Shown here: positions 1 to 9,471 of the stretch, in pieces
How the letters are laid out: each line of letters opens with the position of its first letter
Position numbering within the stretch: position 1 is the stretch's first letter
Source: Pseudomonas taiwanensis DSM 21245
Lineage (GTDB): Bacteria; Pseudomonadota; Gammaproteobacteria; Pseudomonadales; Pseudomonadaceae
Assembly: GCF_000425785.1 (NCBI RefSeq)
Contig: NZ_AUEC01000022.1
Location: 62,001-126,000, forward strand
Length of the DNA: 64,000 nucleotides
Direction: 5' to 3'
Position numbers and translations under genes: made by a program
The notes under the pieces: generated by a model
Told to the model about the DNA's origin: nothing
Database searches by the model: none
What the model saw: only the letters and a program-made list of their open reading frames with translations

Positions 1-1118
1 CCGACCCGTTGGCGACTGCCGAATTACCGGCTGGCCGAGGACCATTGCCAATAGCACTGGCCGTCAGTCATGAACTACCGGCCGCACGCCAATTCGCCGC
101 CCTTTTCCTACGCTGGCGTATCGAATCGCCACTGCGTCAGCGCTTGTACAGCCTGTTGGCCCACGCCCTTCGGCCCTTGCAAGAACGGGCGCAGCGGGTG
201 GGCGTGCAACTGCAGTTCGATGCCGCAGGCCAGTGCTGGGAACTGCGCGCCAGTGGGCTGCCTGCAGCGGTGATTCGTACCGTCGAACAAGCACTGGCAG
301 AGCTGCGAGTACCCGACAGTTGGCAGGACACGCCGCAACCAGAGCCTGCATTGATTCCAATCCGGGCATTGCTCAAGCAACTGCCCGACGCCCTGCAGCC
401 AGCGAAAGCCGAGCCAATGCCCTCGGGCACGGCCAATCAAGCACAGCTCGATGACGTGTGGCAGCAGGCACGGTGGCACGGCTTGGCGGTGGGCTTCGAT
501 GAAGATGGGGTGCACGCCTTGGGCGACACTCTGCAAGCGTGCCCTGGCATCGGCTCGGCACCCGTCGCGCCCACCCTGTGGCCCCGCCGCCGCTGGCATC
601 ACGCCGATATAGCAGGCAGTGAACATGCCTTGCTGTTGTTCTGCCCTCTTCACGCTACTGATGAAGCTGCCGGCCGCTTGCTTGCCCAGTCGCTGCAAGG
701 GCCGGTATACCAGCGCCTACGTGTAGAACTGCAACTGGGCTACGCGGTGTTCAGCGCCTTCCGTCAGCTCGAAGGCATCAACGGTCTGCTGTTCGGCGTG
801 CAGTCGCCACACGCGTCCCCTGTCGAGATCCTGCAACACCTGACGCGCGTCCTGGGCGAAGGTGTACAGCTTGACCCCAGCGCCCGCCAAGCGTTGGCCG
901 AGCAGTTCAGCGAACCGCAGAGGGTCAACTCGGAAATCGCCGAATGGGCGTGGCAGGCACATCTGGCTACACATTCAGGGAAACTCTCCGACCTGCGGTG
1001 GTCTATCCTCCAAACACAGCAATGCGACCTGGACGATCTCCTGCGAGCATGCTCAAACCCTGGTGCGGCGTGGCTTTGCCTGGCCAATGCGGCTGCCCCG
1101 GACGGGACTTGGCAGTGA
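1..1118 (+). CDS. pqqF: PqqF, M16 (insulinase-like) zinc protease, C-terminal part
   Basis: This is the 3' part of a gene whose reading frame is open at the left edge, so the start and the zinc-binding HxxEH region are outside the window. About 370 residues remain, against roughly 750-800 for pseudomonad PqqF. The visible part fits the C-terminal domain of M16 peptidases, with a Tyr-Gln-Arg-Leu-Arg stretch followed by a Leu-Gly-Tyr motif around residues 230-245. Identity rests mainly on its place directly upstream of pqqA in the same direction, which is the usual P. putida order. The family is thought to process the PqqA precursor peptide. The frame ends with TGA, about 170 bases before pqqA. 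Confidence 0.85.
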   Translation, partial: DPLATAELPAGRGPLPIALAVSHELPAARQFAALFLRWRIESPLRQRLYSLLAHALRPLQERAQRVGVQLQFDAAGQCWELRASGLPAAVIRTVEQALAELRVPDSWQDTPQPEPALIPIRALLKQLPDALQPAKAEPMPSGTANQAQLDDVWQQARWHGLAVGFDEDGVHALGDTLQACPGIGSAPVAPTLWPRRRWHHADIAGSEHALLLFCPLHATDEAAGRLLAQSLQGPVYQRLRVELQLGYAVFSAFRQLEGINGLLFGVQSPHASPVEILQHLTRVLGEGVQLDPSARQALAEQFSEPQRVNSEIAEWAWQAHLATHSGKLSDLRWSILQTQQCDLDDLLRACSNPGAAWLCLANAAAPDGTWQ

Positions 1119-1286
1119 GCAAAAGGTGGATTGTTACGCAGGCTGCAAGGGCGCTTTTCGAAGAATTAACCTTTCGGTACAAATTTTTCTTGTAAGATAG
1201 CGCAATCTCAGTTTATGCAGCCGCCCAGCCAAGCGGCCGCCAACCTGTCAACTGACAACCCCAACCCACCCGGAAGGAGCAACTCT

Positions 1287-1358
1287 ATGTGGACCAAGCC
1301 TGCTTACACTGACCTGCGCATCGGCTTCGAAGTCACCATGTACTTCGCCAGCCGCTAA
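1287..1358 (+). CDS. pqqA: PqqA, coenzyme PQQ precursor peptide (23 aa)
   Basis: A 24-codon gene, too short for most gene finders, starting [13 protein letters not shown]. The conserved Glu15 and Tyr19 (E-V-T-M-Y) are present; these two side chains are cross-linked by PqqE and become the PQQ skeleton. A strong ribosome binding site, GGAAGGAG, ends seven bases before the ATG. A hairpin with a T-rich tail follows 17 bases after the stop, so the peptide can be made in excess over the downstream enzymes. The peptide is a ribosomal substrate rather than an enzyme and is bound by PqqD. Confidence 0.97.
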   Translation: MWTKPAYTDLRIGFEVTMYFASR

Positions 1359-1375
1359 GCCCAGTCGCGGTTCGA

Positions 1376-1406
1376 CGCCTCGGCCCGCCGGGGCGTTTTC
1401 GTTTTT
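1376..1406 (+). terminator. Hairpin attenuator between pqqA and pqqB
   Basis: An eight-base-pair stem (CGCCTCGG, loop CCCG, CCGGGGCG with one G-T pair) is followed by TTTTCGTTTTT. It has the form of an intrinsic terminator but lies inside the operon, 31 bases before pqqB, so partial read-through is expected. Such an element would give more pqqA message than pqqBCDE message. Confidence 0.75.
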
Positions 1407-1436
1407 CGGATACGGTTTTTCGGACAGAGAGTAGTC

Positions 1437-2348
1437 ATGTACATCCAGATCCTCGGCTCCGCCGCCGGTGGCGGGTTCCCCCAGTGGAACTGCAACTGCG
1501 CCAACTGCAAGGGCTACCGCGATGGCAGCCTGCGCGCCACGGCACGCACCCAGTCGTCCATCGCCCTGTCCGATGACGGCGAACACTGGATCCTGTGCAA
1601 CGCCTCACCGGACATCCGTGCCCAGCTCCAGGCCTTTGCGCCCATGCAGCCGGCCCGCGCCCTGCGCGATACCGGCATCAATGCAATCGTCCTGCTCGAC
1701 AGCCAGATCGACCACACTACCGGCCTGCTCAGCCTGCGCGAAGGCTGCCCACACCAGGTCTGGTGCACCGACATGGTCCACCAGGACCTCACCACCGGTT
1801 TCCCGCTGTTCAACATGCTCAGCCACTGGAACGGCGGACTGGTATGGAACCGCATCGAGCTCGAAGGCAGTTTCGTGATCGAAGCCTGCCCGAACCTGAA
1901 GTTCACCCCCTTCCCCCTGCGCAGCGCCGCACCGCCCTACTCGCCGCACCGCTTCGACCCACACCCAGGCGACAATCTCGGCCTGATGGTCGAAGACACC
2001 CGCACCGGCGGCAAGCTGTTCTACGCCCCAGGGCTTGGCCAGGTGGACGACAAGCTGCTGGCGATGATGCACGGCGCCGATTGCCTGCTGGTCGACGGTA
2101 CGCTGTGGGAGGATGATGAAATGCAGCGGCGCGGCGTCGGTACCCGCACCGGCCGCGAGATGGGCCACCTGGCACAGAACGGCCCCGGGGGCATGCTCGA
2201 GGTGCTGGACGGCTTCCCCCGTCAGCGTAAGGTGCTCATCCACATCAACAACACCAACCCGATCCTGGATGAAGACTCTGCAGAACGGGCCGAGGTGGAG
2301 CGTCGGGGCGTTGAAGTCGCCTACGATGGCATGAGCATCGAACTGTGA
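1437..2348 (+). CDS. pqqB: PqqB, PQQ biosynthesis metallo-beta-lactamase-fold protein
   Basis: A 303-residue protein beginning [19 protein letters not shown], the typical PqqB N-terminus, with the Cys-x-Cys-x2-Cys cluster (C-N-C-A-N-C) near residue 20. The rest is a metallo-beta-lactamase fold with an atypical active-site region. Length matches the family. PqqB has been linked to oxidation of the cross-linked tyrosine to a quinone precursor, and formerly to PQQ export. It follows the attenuator after pqqA and is 98 bases from pqqC; that gap holds GC-rich inverted repeats but no clear promoter. Confidence 0.97.
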   Translation: MYIQILGSAAGGGFPQWNCNCANCKGYRDGSLRATARTQSSIALSDDGEHWILCNASPDIRAQLQAFAPMQPARALRDTGINAIVLLDSQIDHTTGLLSLREGCPHQVWCTDMVHQDLTTGFPLFNMLSHWNGGLVWNRIELEGSFVIEACPNLKFTPFPLRSAAPPYSPHRFDPHPGDNLGLMVEDTRTGGKLFYAPGLGQVDDKLLAMMHGADCLLVDGTLWEDDEMQRRGVGTRTGREMGHLAQNGPGGMLEVLDGFPRQRKVLIHINNTNPILDEDSAERAEVERRGVEVAYDGMSIEL

Positions 2349-2446
2349 GGCAAACGGCCCATGCAGCCGCCGGCTCTCCGGCGGTGCAGGCCCCGCGGGA
2401 AAAGCCGGCTCTCAGGAGAGCCCCCGCTGTTACAGGAGTCCGCTGA

Positions 2447-3202
2447 ATGAGCGACACAACCCCGATGTCCCCTGCCGAGTTCGAGCAGGCCCTGCGCGCC
2501 AAGGGCGCCTATTACCACATCCACCACCCCTATCACGTGGCGATGTACGAAGGCCGCGCCACCCGCGAACAGATCCAGGGCTGGGTGGCCAACCGTTTCT
2601 ACTATCAGGTCAACATCCCGATGAAGGATGCCGCGATCCTGGCCAACTGCCCGGACCGCGAAGTACGCCGCGAGTGGATCCAGCGCCTGCTCGACCACGA
2701 TGGCGCCCCCGGCGAAGACGGCGGCATCGAGGCCTGGCTGCGCCTGGGCCAGGCCGTAGGGCTGGACCCTGACCAACTGCGCTCCCAAGAGCTGGTACTG
2801 CCAGGTGTGCGCTTTGCCGTGGACGCGTACGTCAACTTCGCCCGCCGCGCCAGTTGGCAGGAGGCCGCCAGCAGCTCGCTGACCGAGCTGTTCGCCCCGC
2901 AGATCCACCAGTCGCGCCTGGACAGCTGGCCGCAGCACTACCCTTGGATAGACCCGGCCGGCTATGAATACTTCCGCACGCGCCTGGGCCAGGCCCGACG
3001 TGATGTCGAGCATGGTCTGGCGATCACCCTGCAGCACTACACCACTCGCGCCGGCCAGGAGCGTATGCTGGAGATCCTGCAGTTCAAGCTGGATATCCTC
3101 TGGAGCATGCTCGACGCCATGAGCATGGCCTACGAACTGAACCGCCCGCCCTATCATTCCGTCACCCGCGAGCGGGTCTGGCACAAGGGAATCGCCCTAT
3201 GA
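2447..3202 (+). CDS. pqqC: PqqC, pyrroloquinoline-quinone synthase
   Basis: The cofactorless oxidase PqqC (251 residues, usual length) performs the last step: ring closure and an eight-electron oxidation of AHQQ to PQQ. It is an all-helical protein of the TenA/haem-oxygenase-like fold. Family signatures are visible: YHIHHPYH near residue 23, the [10 protein letters not shown] block near residue 48, and [14 protein letters not shown] close to the C-terminus. The ATG is preceded by ACAGGAG. Its last codons overlap pqqD by four bases (ATGA), which suggests translational coupling. Confidence 0.97.
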   Translation: MSDTTPMSPAEFEQALRAKGAYYHIHHPYHVAMYEGRATREQIQGWVANRFYYQVNIPMKDAAILANCPDREVRREWIQRLLDHDGAPGEDGGIEAWLRLGQAVGLDPDQLRSQELVLPGVRFAVDAYVNFARRASWQEAASSSLTELFAPQIHQSRLDSWPQHYPWIDPAGYEYFRTRLGQARRDVEHGLAITLQHYTTRAGQERMLEILQFKLDILWSMLDAMSMAYELNRPPYHSVTRERVWHKGIAL

Positions 3203-3474
3203 GTTTCGATCGCAAGCTAGTGCCGAACTGGCGCCCCGGCTACCGCTTCCAGTACGAGCCCGCACAGAAGGGGCACGTGTTGCTGTACCCCGAAGGCATG
3301 ATCAAACTTAACGAAAGCGCAGGGCTGATCGGTGGCCTGATCGACGGCCAGCGCGACGTGGCGGCGATCATCGCCGAGCTTGAGCAGCAGTTCCCCGATG
3401 TCCCGGAAGTCGCCGACGACATCGAGCAGTTCATGGAGGTGGCCCGTGCCGAACACTGGATCGTCCTCGCCTGA
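3199..3474 (+). CDS. pqqD: PqqD, PqqA-binding peptide chaperone
   Basis: A 91-residue protein of the PqqD family, the RiPP recognition element that binds PqqA and presents it to the radical-SAM enzyme PqqE. The N-terminal P-x-W-R-P-G-Y-R motif and the central LYPEG-x-IKLNESA strand segment are both conserved. It starts within the stop of pqqC and its 3' end contains the start of pqqE, so pqqC, pqqD and pqqE are translationally linked. Confidence 0.96.
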   Translation: MSFDRKLVPNWRPGYRFQYEPAQKGHVLLYPEGMIKLNESAGLIGGLIDGQRDVAAIIAELEQQFPDVPEVADDIEQFMEVARAEHWIVLA

Positions 3475-4606
3475 GTTGCCGCCCACGCCCGCGGTCGGCC
3501 TGCCGCTGTGGCTGCTGGCCGAACTGACCTACCGCTGCCCGCTGCAATGCCCGTACTGTTCCAACCCGCTGGACTTTGCCGCCCAGGGCCAGGAACTGAC
3601 CACCGCGCAGTGGTTCAAGGTAATGGCCGAGGCCCGCGAAATGGGGGCCGCGCAGATCGGCTTCTCCGGTGGTGAGCCTTTGGTACGTCAGGACCTTGCC
3701 GAACTGATCGGCGAGGCTCGTCGGCTCGGCTACTACACCAACCTGATCACCTCAGGCATCGGCTTGACCGAAGCGCGCATCGCCGACTTCAAGAAAGCCG
3801 GGCTGGACCACATCCAGATCAGCTTCCAGGCCAGTGACGAGCAGGTGAACAACCTGCTGGCCGGCTCCAAAAAGGCCTTCGCCCAAAAATTGGAGATGGC
3901 CCGGGCGGTCAAGGCCCACGGCTACCCGATGGTGCTCAATTTCGTCACCCACCGGCACAACATCGACAAGATCGACCGCATCATCGAGCTGTGCATCGCG
4001 CTGGAGGCCGACTTCGTCGAACTCGCCACCTGCCAGTTCTATGGTTGGGCCCACCTCAACCGCCTGGGCCTGCTACCGACCCGCGCCCAGCTCGAACGTG
4101 CCGAGCGCATCACCAACGAATACCGGGAAAAGCTCAAGGCGCAGGGCAGCCCCTGCAAGCTGATCTTCGTCACCCCGGACTACTACGAAGAACGTCCCAA
4201 GGCCTGCATGAACGGCTGGGGCAGCCTGTTCCTGACCATCACCCCGGACGGCACCGCGCTGCCGTGCCACGGTGCTCGCCAGTTGCCGGTGGAATTTCCC
4301 AACGTGCGTGACCATGACCTGCACCACATCTGGTACGACTCGTTCGGCTTCAACCGCTTCCGTGGCTACGCGTGGATGCCAGAACCCTGCCGCTCCTGCG
4401 ACGAGAAGGAAAAGGACTTCGGCGGCTGTCGCTGCCAGGCCTTCATGCTGACTGGCGATGCCAGCAATGCCGACCCTGTGTGTGCCAAGTCAGCTGACCA
4501 CGGCATCATTCTCAAGGCCCGCGAAGAGGCGGAGACCGCCCAGCTGGAAATCGAGCAAATGACCTTCCGCAACGAGCGCAACTCCCGTGTCATCGCCCGT
4601 GGATGA
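3446..4606 (+). CDS. pqqE: PqqE, radical SAM enzyme that cross-links PqqA Glu and Tyr
   Basis: PqqE joins Glu15 and Tyr19 of PqqA by a carbon-carbon bond. The radical-SAM signature C-x3-C-x2-C (CPLQCPYC) is at residues 31-38, and the C-terminal cysteine-rich SPASM region includes C-R-S-C-D-E-K and GGCRCQAF. I chose the GTG at 3446 because GGAGG lies six bases upstream and the protein then starts [15 protein letters not shown] with the usual length (386 residues). Upstream in-frame starts add a low-complexity serine-rich stretch that is really pqqD read in another frame. The gene overlaps pqqD by 29 bases and the following peptidase gene by 20. Confidence 0.95.
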   Translation: MPNTGSSSPELPPTPAVGLPLWLLAELTYRCPLQCPYCSNPLDFAAQGQELTTAQWFKVMAEAREMGAAQIGFSGGEPLVRQDLAELIGEARRLGYYTNLITSGIGLTEARIADFKKAGLDHIQISFQASDEQVNNLLAGSKKAFAQKLEMARAVKAHGYPMVLNFVTHRHNIDKIDRIIELCIALEADFVELATCQFYGWAHLNRLGLLPTRAQLERAERITNEYREKLKAQGSPCKLIFVTPDYYEERPKACMNGWGSLFLTITPDGTALPCHGARQLPVEFPNVRDHDLHHIWYDSFGFNRFRGYAWMPEPCRSCDEKEKDFGGCRCQAFMLTGDASNADPVCAKSADHGIILKAREEAETAQLEIEQMTFRNERNSRVIARG

Positions 4607-6395
4607 ATTCAGCGCCGCACAGGCGGTGGCTGCCAGCACCGACTTTGCCGAGCTCAAGGTCGGCGAAGCCGGGCTGTTCTGGAACGAATTCCGCCCGGCC
4701 GACGGCGCCTGCCGTATCTGGCACTGGCGCGACCAGCAGGCCCGGTGCCTTACCCCCGATGGCTTCAGCGTGCGCAGCCGAGTCTATGAGTACGGTGGCG
4801 GCAGTTTCTGCCTGGGTGGCGACGGGGTGCTGTTCGTCAACGAGCAGGACCAGCAGGTCTATACCCAGGCGCTGAATAGCGTGACACCTCGCCCGCTCAC
4901 CCACCGCCCGGAATGCCGCTACGGCGACCTGCAATGGCACACCGGCCAGGTCCTCGCCGTCGAGGAGCGCAGTGGCAAGCCCGTCGAGCATCGCCTGGTC
5001 ATACTTGGCGAAAGCACCCGCGAAGTCCTCGCCGAAGGTGCTGATTTCTATGCGTCCCCCACCCTGTCCAACGATGGTACGCGCCTGGCTTGGGTCGAAT
5101 GGGACCGCCCAGCGCAACCCTGGACCCGTACCCGCCTGATGCAGCGCCAACGGGACAGTAGCGGCGCCTGGGGCCCGGCGCGTTGTGTCACCGGGACCGA
5201 TGAATCCCTGCAACAACCGCGCTTCGACGCCCAAGGCCGGCTGTATTGCCTCTCGGACAGAAACGGCTTCTGGCAGCCCTGGGGCGAGGTCGATGGCCAG
5301 TGGCAGGCTCTGCCAGCAGAACCCGCCGACCACGCTGGCGCCCCTTGGCAACTGGGGGCCAGCAGTTGGCTTGCAATAGGTCCGCAAAGCTACCTGGCCA
5401 GTTGGTTCGAAGACGGCTTTGCCAAGCTGGGGCTGCGTACGCCGGGTAATCCTGTCGAACATTTCGCCAGCGCCTATACGCGTTTTCGTAGCCTGGCGAT
5501 GGATGCCGAGCATCTCTACGCCATCGCCGCATCGCCGATCAGCCCGCCTGCGGTCGTCGCCATCGACCGCAACAGCCACCAGGTACGGGTAGTGGCCGGT
5601 GGCGCCGAAGTGCTGCCAGCCCAACGCATCAGCCTGCCCCAGCCGATCCGCTACAGCAGCGCAGGCGAAACTGCCCATGGTTTCTTCTATAAGGCCGTTG
5701 ATGGGCAAGGCCCGGCCCCACTGGTGGTGTTCATCCACGGCGGCCCGACTTCGGCCTGCTACCCGGTGCTCGACCCGCGTATCCAGTATTGGACCCAGCG
5801 TGGTTTTGCCGTCGCCGACCTCAACTATCGCGGCAGCAGTGGCTACGGCCGGGCCTATCGCCAGGCTCTGCACCTGCGGTGGGGCGAATGCGATGTGCAA
5901 GATGCCTGTGCGGCCGTCGAGCACTTGGCCGGAAAAGGGCTGATCGATGCGCGCAAAGCGTTCATTCGCGGCGGCAGCGCAGGCGGGTACACCACGTTGT
6001 GCGCCCTCGCCTTCCACGATGTGTTCCGCGCAGGTGCCAGCCTGTATGGCGTCAGTGACCCGGTCGCATTGGGCCGTGCCACGCACAAGTTCGAAGGCGA
6101 TTACCTGGACTGGCTGATCGGCGACCCGCAACAGGATGCCGAGCGCTACCGACAACGCACGCCGCTGCTGCATGCCTCGGCTATCAAGGTGCCGGTGATT
6201 TTCTTCCAGGGCGAGCTGGATGCAGTGGTAGTGCCTGAGCAGACCCGCTCAATGCTGGCGGCCCTGAAAGCCAATGGCATCGAGGCCGAAGGGCATTTCT
6301 ACCCAGGGGAACGCCATGGGTTGCGCAATGCGCAGAACCTGGCGCATGCGCTCGAGGAAGAATGGAAGTTCTATTGCCGGGTGTTGGGGCTATAA
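4587..6395 (+). CDS. S9 family prolyl oligopeptidase-like serine peptidase of the PQQ operon
   Basis: A 602-residue two-domain protein: an N-terminal beta-propeller region (about residues 1-350) and a C-terminal alpha/beta-hydrolase domain. The catalytic triad is visible: Ser464 in GGSAGG, Asp545 in GELDAVVVP, His577 in GERHGL. No signal peptide is seen, so it should be cytoplasmic. It starts at a GTG overlapping the end of pqqE by 20 bases (a GTG 12 bases further in is an alternative), which ties it to the operon. The P. aeruginosa equivalent at the end of pqqABCDE has been called pqqH. A role in trimming cross-linked PqqA is plausible but is inference. Confidence 0.9.
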   Translation: MSSPVDEFSAAQAVAASTDFAELKVGEAGLFWNEFRPADGACRIWHWRDQQARCLTPDGFSVRSRVYEYGGGSFCLGGDGVLFVNEQDQQVYTQALNSVTPRPLTHRPECRYGDLQWHTGQVLAVEERSGKPVEHRLVILGESTREVLAEGADFYASPTLSNDGTRLAWVEWDRPAQPWTRTRLMQRQRDSSGAWGPARCVTGTDESLQQPRFDAQGRLYCLSDRNGFWQPWGEVDGQWQALPAEPADHAGAPWQLGASSWLAIGPQSYLASWFEDGFAKLGLRTPGNPVEHFASAYTRFRSLAMDAEHLYAIAASPISPPAVVAIDRNSHQVRVVAGGAEVLPAQRISLPQPIRYSSAGETAHGFFYKAVDGQGPAPLVVFIHGGPTSACYPVLDPRIQYWTQRGFAVADLNYRGSSGYGRAYRQALHLRWGECDVQDACAAVEHLAGKGLIDARKAFIRGGSAGGYTTLCALAFHDVFRAGASLYGVSDPVALGRATHKFEGDYLDWLIGDPQQDAERYRQRTPLLHASAIKVPVIFFQGELDAVVVPEQTRSMLAALKANGIEAEGHFYPGERHGLRNAQNLAHALEEEWKFYCRVLGL

Positions 6396-6446
6396 GCCCC
6401 AACCACCCTGTAGGCTCTGCTTGCCGGCGAGGGCGCCAAGAACGCC

Positions 6447-6605
6447 TCAGCGCTTGGCGATGATGTAGACCGCATGCACGATCCCCGGAATGTACCCCAG
6501 CAAGGTCAGCAGGATATTCAGCCAGAACGCCCCACCAAACCCCACCTGCAGGAATACACCCAGGGGCGGCAGAATGATCGCGATGATGATGCGGATGAAG
6601 TCCAT
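6447..6605 (-). CDS. Pmp3/YqaE family small membrane protein (52 aa)
   Basis: A 52-residue hydrophobic peptide starting MDFIRIIIAIILPPLGVFL with the Pmp3 hallmarks: two membrane segments, the LPPLGV motif in the first and LLGYIPGIVHAVYII in the second. Family members are linked to salt and membrane-potential stress. The ATG was chosen because AGGAG lies upstream on the minus strand and the length fits the family; longer in-frame forms add an unrelated arginine- and glycine-rich stretch. It converges on the PQQ-operon peptidase and lies downstream of an aminotransferase gene on the same strand, with a terminator-like hairpin between. Confidence 0.9.
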   Translation of the reverse strand: MDFIRIIIAIILPPLGVFLQVGFGGAFWLNILLTLLGYIPGIVHAVYIIAKR

Positions 6606-6676
6606 GTGAATCTCTCCTGAAGGGGTTTCAACAGAGACTAGCCGCGCCAGCCAGAGGTTCCACAGTAACGCCAGGC

Positions 6677-6720
6677 AAAAAAAACGCCCCGAGCCAAATG
6701 AAGCTGGCCAAGGGCGATGC
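6677..6720 (-). terminator. Probable terminator of the aminotransferase gene
   Basis: Read on the minus strand, an imperfect stem (CGCCCTTGGCCA paired with TGGCTCGGGGCG, two mismatches) is followed directly by TTTTTTTT. It lies about 50 bases after the aminotransferase stop codon. Confidence 0.6.
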
Positions 6721-6769
6721 GCAGAAACGCGAGACGGTTCGTTGAAAATCTGTGGCTCGCCGCTACCGG

Positions 6770-8050
6770 TCAGGCCGGTACCTCGCGGCGGCTTTGCTGT
6801 TGCGCGTGCAGCCTGGCAAAGGCCCGGGCAAGGCGTAGGAGCATCTCGTCGATGTTGCCCTTGCTGACCGTCAGCGCGGGCGAAAAACGCACCACGTCGG
6901 CCTGGGGCGCATTGAGCAGCAGGCCCTCCTGCAAGGCTGCCTGCACCAGGTCTTGGGCCAGGTCTTCGTGCAGTTGCAATGCCCACAAGAGGCCCTGGCC
7001 ACGCACCTCGCCCTGGCCGTAGCGACCGGCCAGGCGGCTCAGGCCATCGCGCAAGTGGCGACCACTGTCCTGAACGTGCTCGAAGAAGCCCGGCTCCAGC
7101 ACGGTATCCAGCACGGCAAGGCCTGCCGCGCTCATCAGCGCGTTGCCGTGGTGGCTGCCTTCGAGCTCACCGGGTTCAGCGCAGCAAGCGGTCCCCCGCG
7201 CCAACAGTGCCGCCAACGGCACACCGCCGCCCAAGCCTTTGCCGAGGGTGACGATATCGGCACGTACGCCATAGGTCTCCTCGGCCAGCAACGCGCCACA
7301 ACGGCCAATGCCCGTCTGCACCTCATCGAGAATCAGCAGGATGCCGAGCTCGCGGCAGAGTTTTTCCACACCCTGCAGGTATTGGCGCGTTGCCGGGATC
7401 ACACCCGCCTCGCCCTGGATGGGCTCGAGCATGATCGCCACGGTGCGCGAGTCCACCTCGGCATGCAGCGCATCGAGGTCGTTGAACGGCACCTTGCTGA
7501 AACCTGGCAAGCCCGGCTCGCAACGGTTGCACGGCAGCGGGTCGGACGCCGACAGCGCCCCCAGGCTGCGACCGTGACAGCCTTGCGTGGCCGTGATGAT
7601 GTGGTAGGCGCCGTTGCGATGCTTCTGACCCCATTTGCGCGCCAGCTTGATCGCCCCTTCGCAAGCTTCGGCGCCGCTGTTGAGCAGGTAGGCCTGATCG
7701 CTGCCGGTGCTCTGGCACAGGCGATTGACCAAGGCCAGCAAACCACGGCTGTGGAACCCCGAACCTGGATTGATCAGCGCCTGGGCCTGGTTGCCCAAGG
7801 CCTTGACCAGCACGCTGGGGCTGTGGCCGAGGCTGTTGACCGCACCGCCTTGGGTGAAGTCCAGGTAGGCATGCCCTTCGTTGTCCCACAACCAGGAGCC
7901 TTGGCCTCGGACGAACACCTGCGTGGCACGTTCGGTGCTGGGCATCAGACGCTCGCGGGACAACTGCGGCGCATCCGGCACGATCACCGGCGCACGCTTG
8001 GGCTCGGCGACTGCGGTAGGGGCCGAACGGCGCAAGTTGAACAGGTTCAT
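6770..8050 (-). CDS. Class III PLP-dependent aminotransferase (acetylornithine/ornithine aminotransferase-like)
   Basis: A 426-residue PLP enzyme of the class III fold, with the diagnostic block LILDEVQTGIGRCG followed by VTLGKGLGGGVPLAA, whose lysine should form the PLP Schiff base (about residue 275). Other conserved parts are NSGAEACEGAIKLARKW and EPIQGEAGVIP. Compared with ArgD it has about 30 extra N-terminal residues. I chose the ATG at 8050, with GGAG just upstream, rather than an ATG five codons earlier. It is divergent from a LysR regulator across 208 bases, so that regulator probably controls it. The substrate cannot be told from sequence; it lacks other arginine-pathway neighbours. 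Confidence 0.85.
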   Translation of the reverse strand: MNLFNLRRSAPTAVAEPKRAPVIVPDAPQLSRERLMPSTERATQVFVRGQGSWLWDNEGHAYLDFTQGGAVNSLGHSPSVLVKALGNQAQALINPGSGFHSRGLLALVNRLCQSTGSDQAYLLNSGAEACEGAIKLARKWGQKHRNGAYHIITATQGCHGRSLGALSASDPLPCNRCEPGLPGFSKVPFNDLDALHAEVDSRTVAIMLEPIQGEAGVIPATRQYLQGVEKLCRELGILLILDEVQTGIGRCGALLAEETYGVRADIVTLGKGLGGGVPLAALLARGTACCAEPGELEGSHHGNALMSAAGLAVLDTVLEPGFFEHVQDSGRHLRDGLSRLAGRYGQGEVRGQGLLWALQLHEDLAQDLVQAALQEGLLLNAPQADVVRFSPALTVSKGNIDEMLLRLARAFARLHAQQQSRREVPA

Positions 8051-8245
8051 CAGGGCTCCAACCAATCACGGCAAAGGGCGGCAGGTCCGGTCGGTATGCC
8101 GGCGCTCGATATTTTGCCTTTCCTATCAAAAGTGTTTTTCATCCAAGGTAACAATCGACTGAATCAGCGCTGTAACCTACTGGAATACGGCGATAGACTA
8201 GGGCTCACGGGCGGCTGAGGCCATTCCGTTTTTCCAGCTTTTTCG

Positions 8246-8260
8246 ATAAGTAATACTTAT
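8246..8260. promoter_or_regulatory. 15-bp palindrome overlapping the lysR start codon
   Basis: ATAAGTAATACTTAT is a perfect inverted repeat with a one-base centre and has the T-N11-A form of LysR-type operators. Its right end overlaps the ATG of the LysR gene, so binding could block that gene's translation start or promoter clearance. Thirteen of its bases recur before the APC permease gene at 59861. Confidence 0.45.
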
Positions 8261-9182
8261 GGATTTTCGCCAACTGCGTTATTTCGTCGCGGTGTATGAA
8301 GAAGGCCACGTCGGCCGGGCCGCCGAGCGCCTGTCCTTGTCACAGCCGGCGTTGTCGCAGCAGATCAGGCAGCTGGAACACAGCCTCGACCTGAGCCTGT
8401 TCGAACGTAGTAACAAGCGGCTGTTGCCGACGCTCGCCGCCCATACCCTGTACAACCATGCCCTGCCGCTGCTCGACGGCCTGCAGCGGGCCCATGAGGC
8501 CATGCGCAACTTCAAGGGTCAGTCCCTGCGAACACTGGCCATTGGTGTGTTGCAGACGGTTCGCCCAAGCATGGTGCCGCGCCTGCTGGAACGGGTGCGC
8601 AGGGCGCAACCCCACCTGGTGGTGCAGATCTACGAACTGTCGGGGCTGGAAATCGAACGGCGCTTACTCAGCGGCAGCCTGGATATTGGCATCAGCTACC
8701 TGCCACCGCGCCAGCCGGGGCTTCATGGCTTGCTGTTGTACGAAGATGAACTGCAGCTGGTCATCCCCGCCACCCACCCCTTGAAGGACTTCAAGAAGGT
8801 GTCCATCCGCCAGGCCGCTGAGTTGCCAATGCTCATGCTCGGGGAAGAGTTCCAGATCCGCCAGATCTGGAAGGAACAGCTGGCCAGCCAGGGCCGCCGA
8901 CCGCAGGTTCAGGCCGAGATGAACAACATGGCGGGAATTCTCGACAGCCTGTCGCACACGGCCTTGGCGACCATTCTGCCGGGCCGGGCCAAGGAGGCCG
9001 CCGAGGATGACCAAGGCCTGCTGTGGAAGCCGTTGAGCGAACCGCGCGTACCGCTCAAGGTGGGCTTGGTGTTTCGCGACGCACAGCGTCAGCAGGCGTC
9101 AGTGGAGATGCTGCGCACATTGCTGGAAGAAGAGACCGATGCGCGCCAGCTGGGGGCCTCGCCCCTGGATGTGCTCGGGTAA
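8259..9182 (+). CDS. LysR-family transcriptional regulator
   Basis: A 307-residue LysR-type regulator: N-terminal winged helix-turn-helix (residues 1-60, MDFRQLRYFVAVYEEGHVG then RLSLSQPALSQQIRQLE), a linker helix and a periplasmic-binding-protein-like effector domain from about residue 90. The N-terminus resembles the CynR/BenM branch. It is divergent from the aminotransferase gene, the usual arrangement for a LysR gene and its target. A palindrome overlaps its start codon, suggesting autoregulation. A strong bidirectional hairpin terminator follows. The effector is unknown. Confidence 0.93.
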   Translation: MDFRQLRYFVAVYEEGHVGRAAERLSLSQPALSQQIRQLEHSLDLSLFERSNKRLLPTLAAHTLYNHALPLLDGLQRAHEAMRNFKGQSLRTLAIGVLQTVRPSMVPRLLERVRRAQPHLVVQIYELSGLEIERRLLSGSLDIGISYLPPRQPGLHGLLLYEDELQLVIPATHPLKDFKKVSIRQAAELPMLMLGEEFQIRQIWKEQLASQGRRPQVQAEMNNMAGILDSLSHTALATILPGRAKEAAEDDQGLLWKPLSEPRVPLKVGLVFRDAQRQQASVEMLRTLLEEETDARQLGASPLDVLG

Positions 9183-9199
9183 AAACACGCGCACAAAGA

Positions 9200-9223
9200 A
9201 AACCCCGCCGAAGCGGGGTTTTC
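9200..9223. terminator. Bidirectional intrinsic terminator after lysR
   Basis: AAAACCCCGC, loop CGAA, GCGGGGTTTT: a perfect 10-bp stem with A and T tracts, 17 bases after the LysR stop. It can work in both directions, but the nearest minus-strand gene ends about 250 bases further on. Confidence 0.9.
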
Positions 9224-9432
9224 CAGACTGTTTCCCTTTGACATCCCTATCGCCCCACCATCCTGGCAGGCATTCCTTCGTTGTCCCTGTTCTGTCCTTT
9301 GCGCTTCCTGCGCAACGTCCATGTGGGAAATATTAGCTATGGATCCAATCTTAGGCCAGTGGCGAAAAGTCACCACGTCATGTAGGAGAAAGCTTACAAG
9401 CGGCGCCATTTCCAAACGCTGGTCCTGTGCCA

Positions 9433-9452
9433 GTCGCCGGCAAGCCGGCGAC
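9433..9452. repeat. REP-like palindrome
   Basis: GTCGCCGGC-AA-GCCGGCGAC is a perfect 9-bp inverted repeat of the Pseudomonas REP core type (GCCGGCAAGCCGGC). It lies 20 bases beyond the 3' end of the acyl-CoA dehydrogenase gene. The rest of the 289-base interval holds the lysR terminator and no reading frame I can support. Confidence 0.7.
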
Positions 9453-9471
9453 CAGGCTGACACGCCATGCC

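Noticed and set aside
4587..6173. Minus-strand 527-codon frame opposite the S9 peptidase
   Set aside because: The plus-strand product has a full catalytic triad and is operon-linked; the minus frame has no features.
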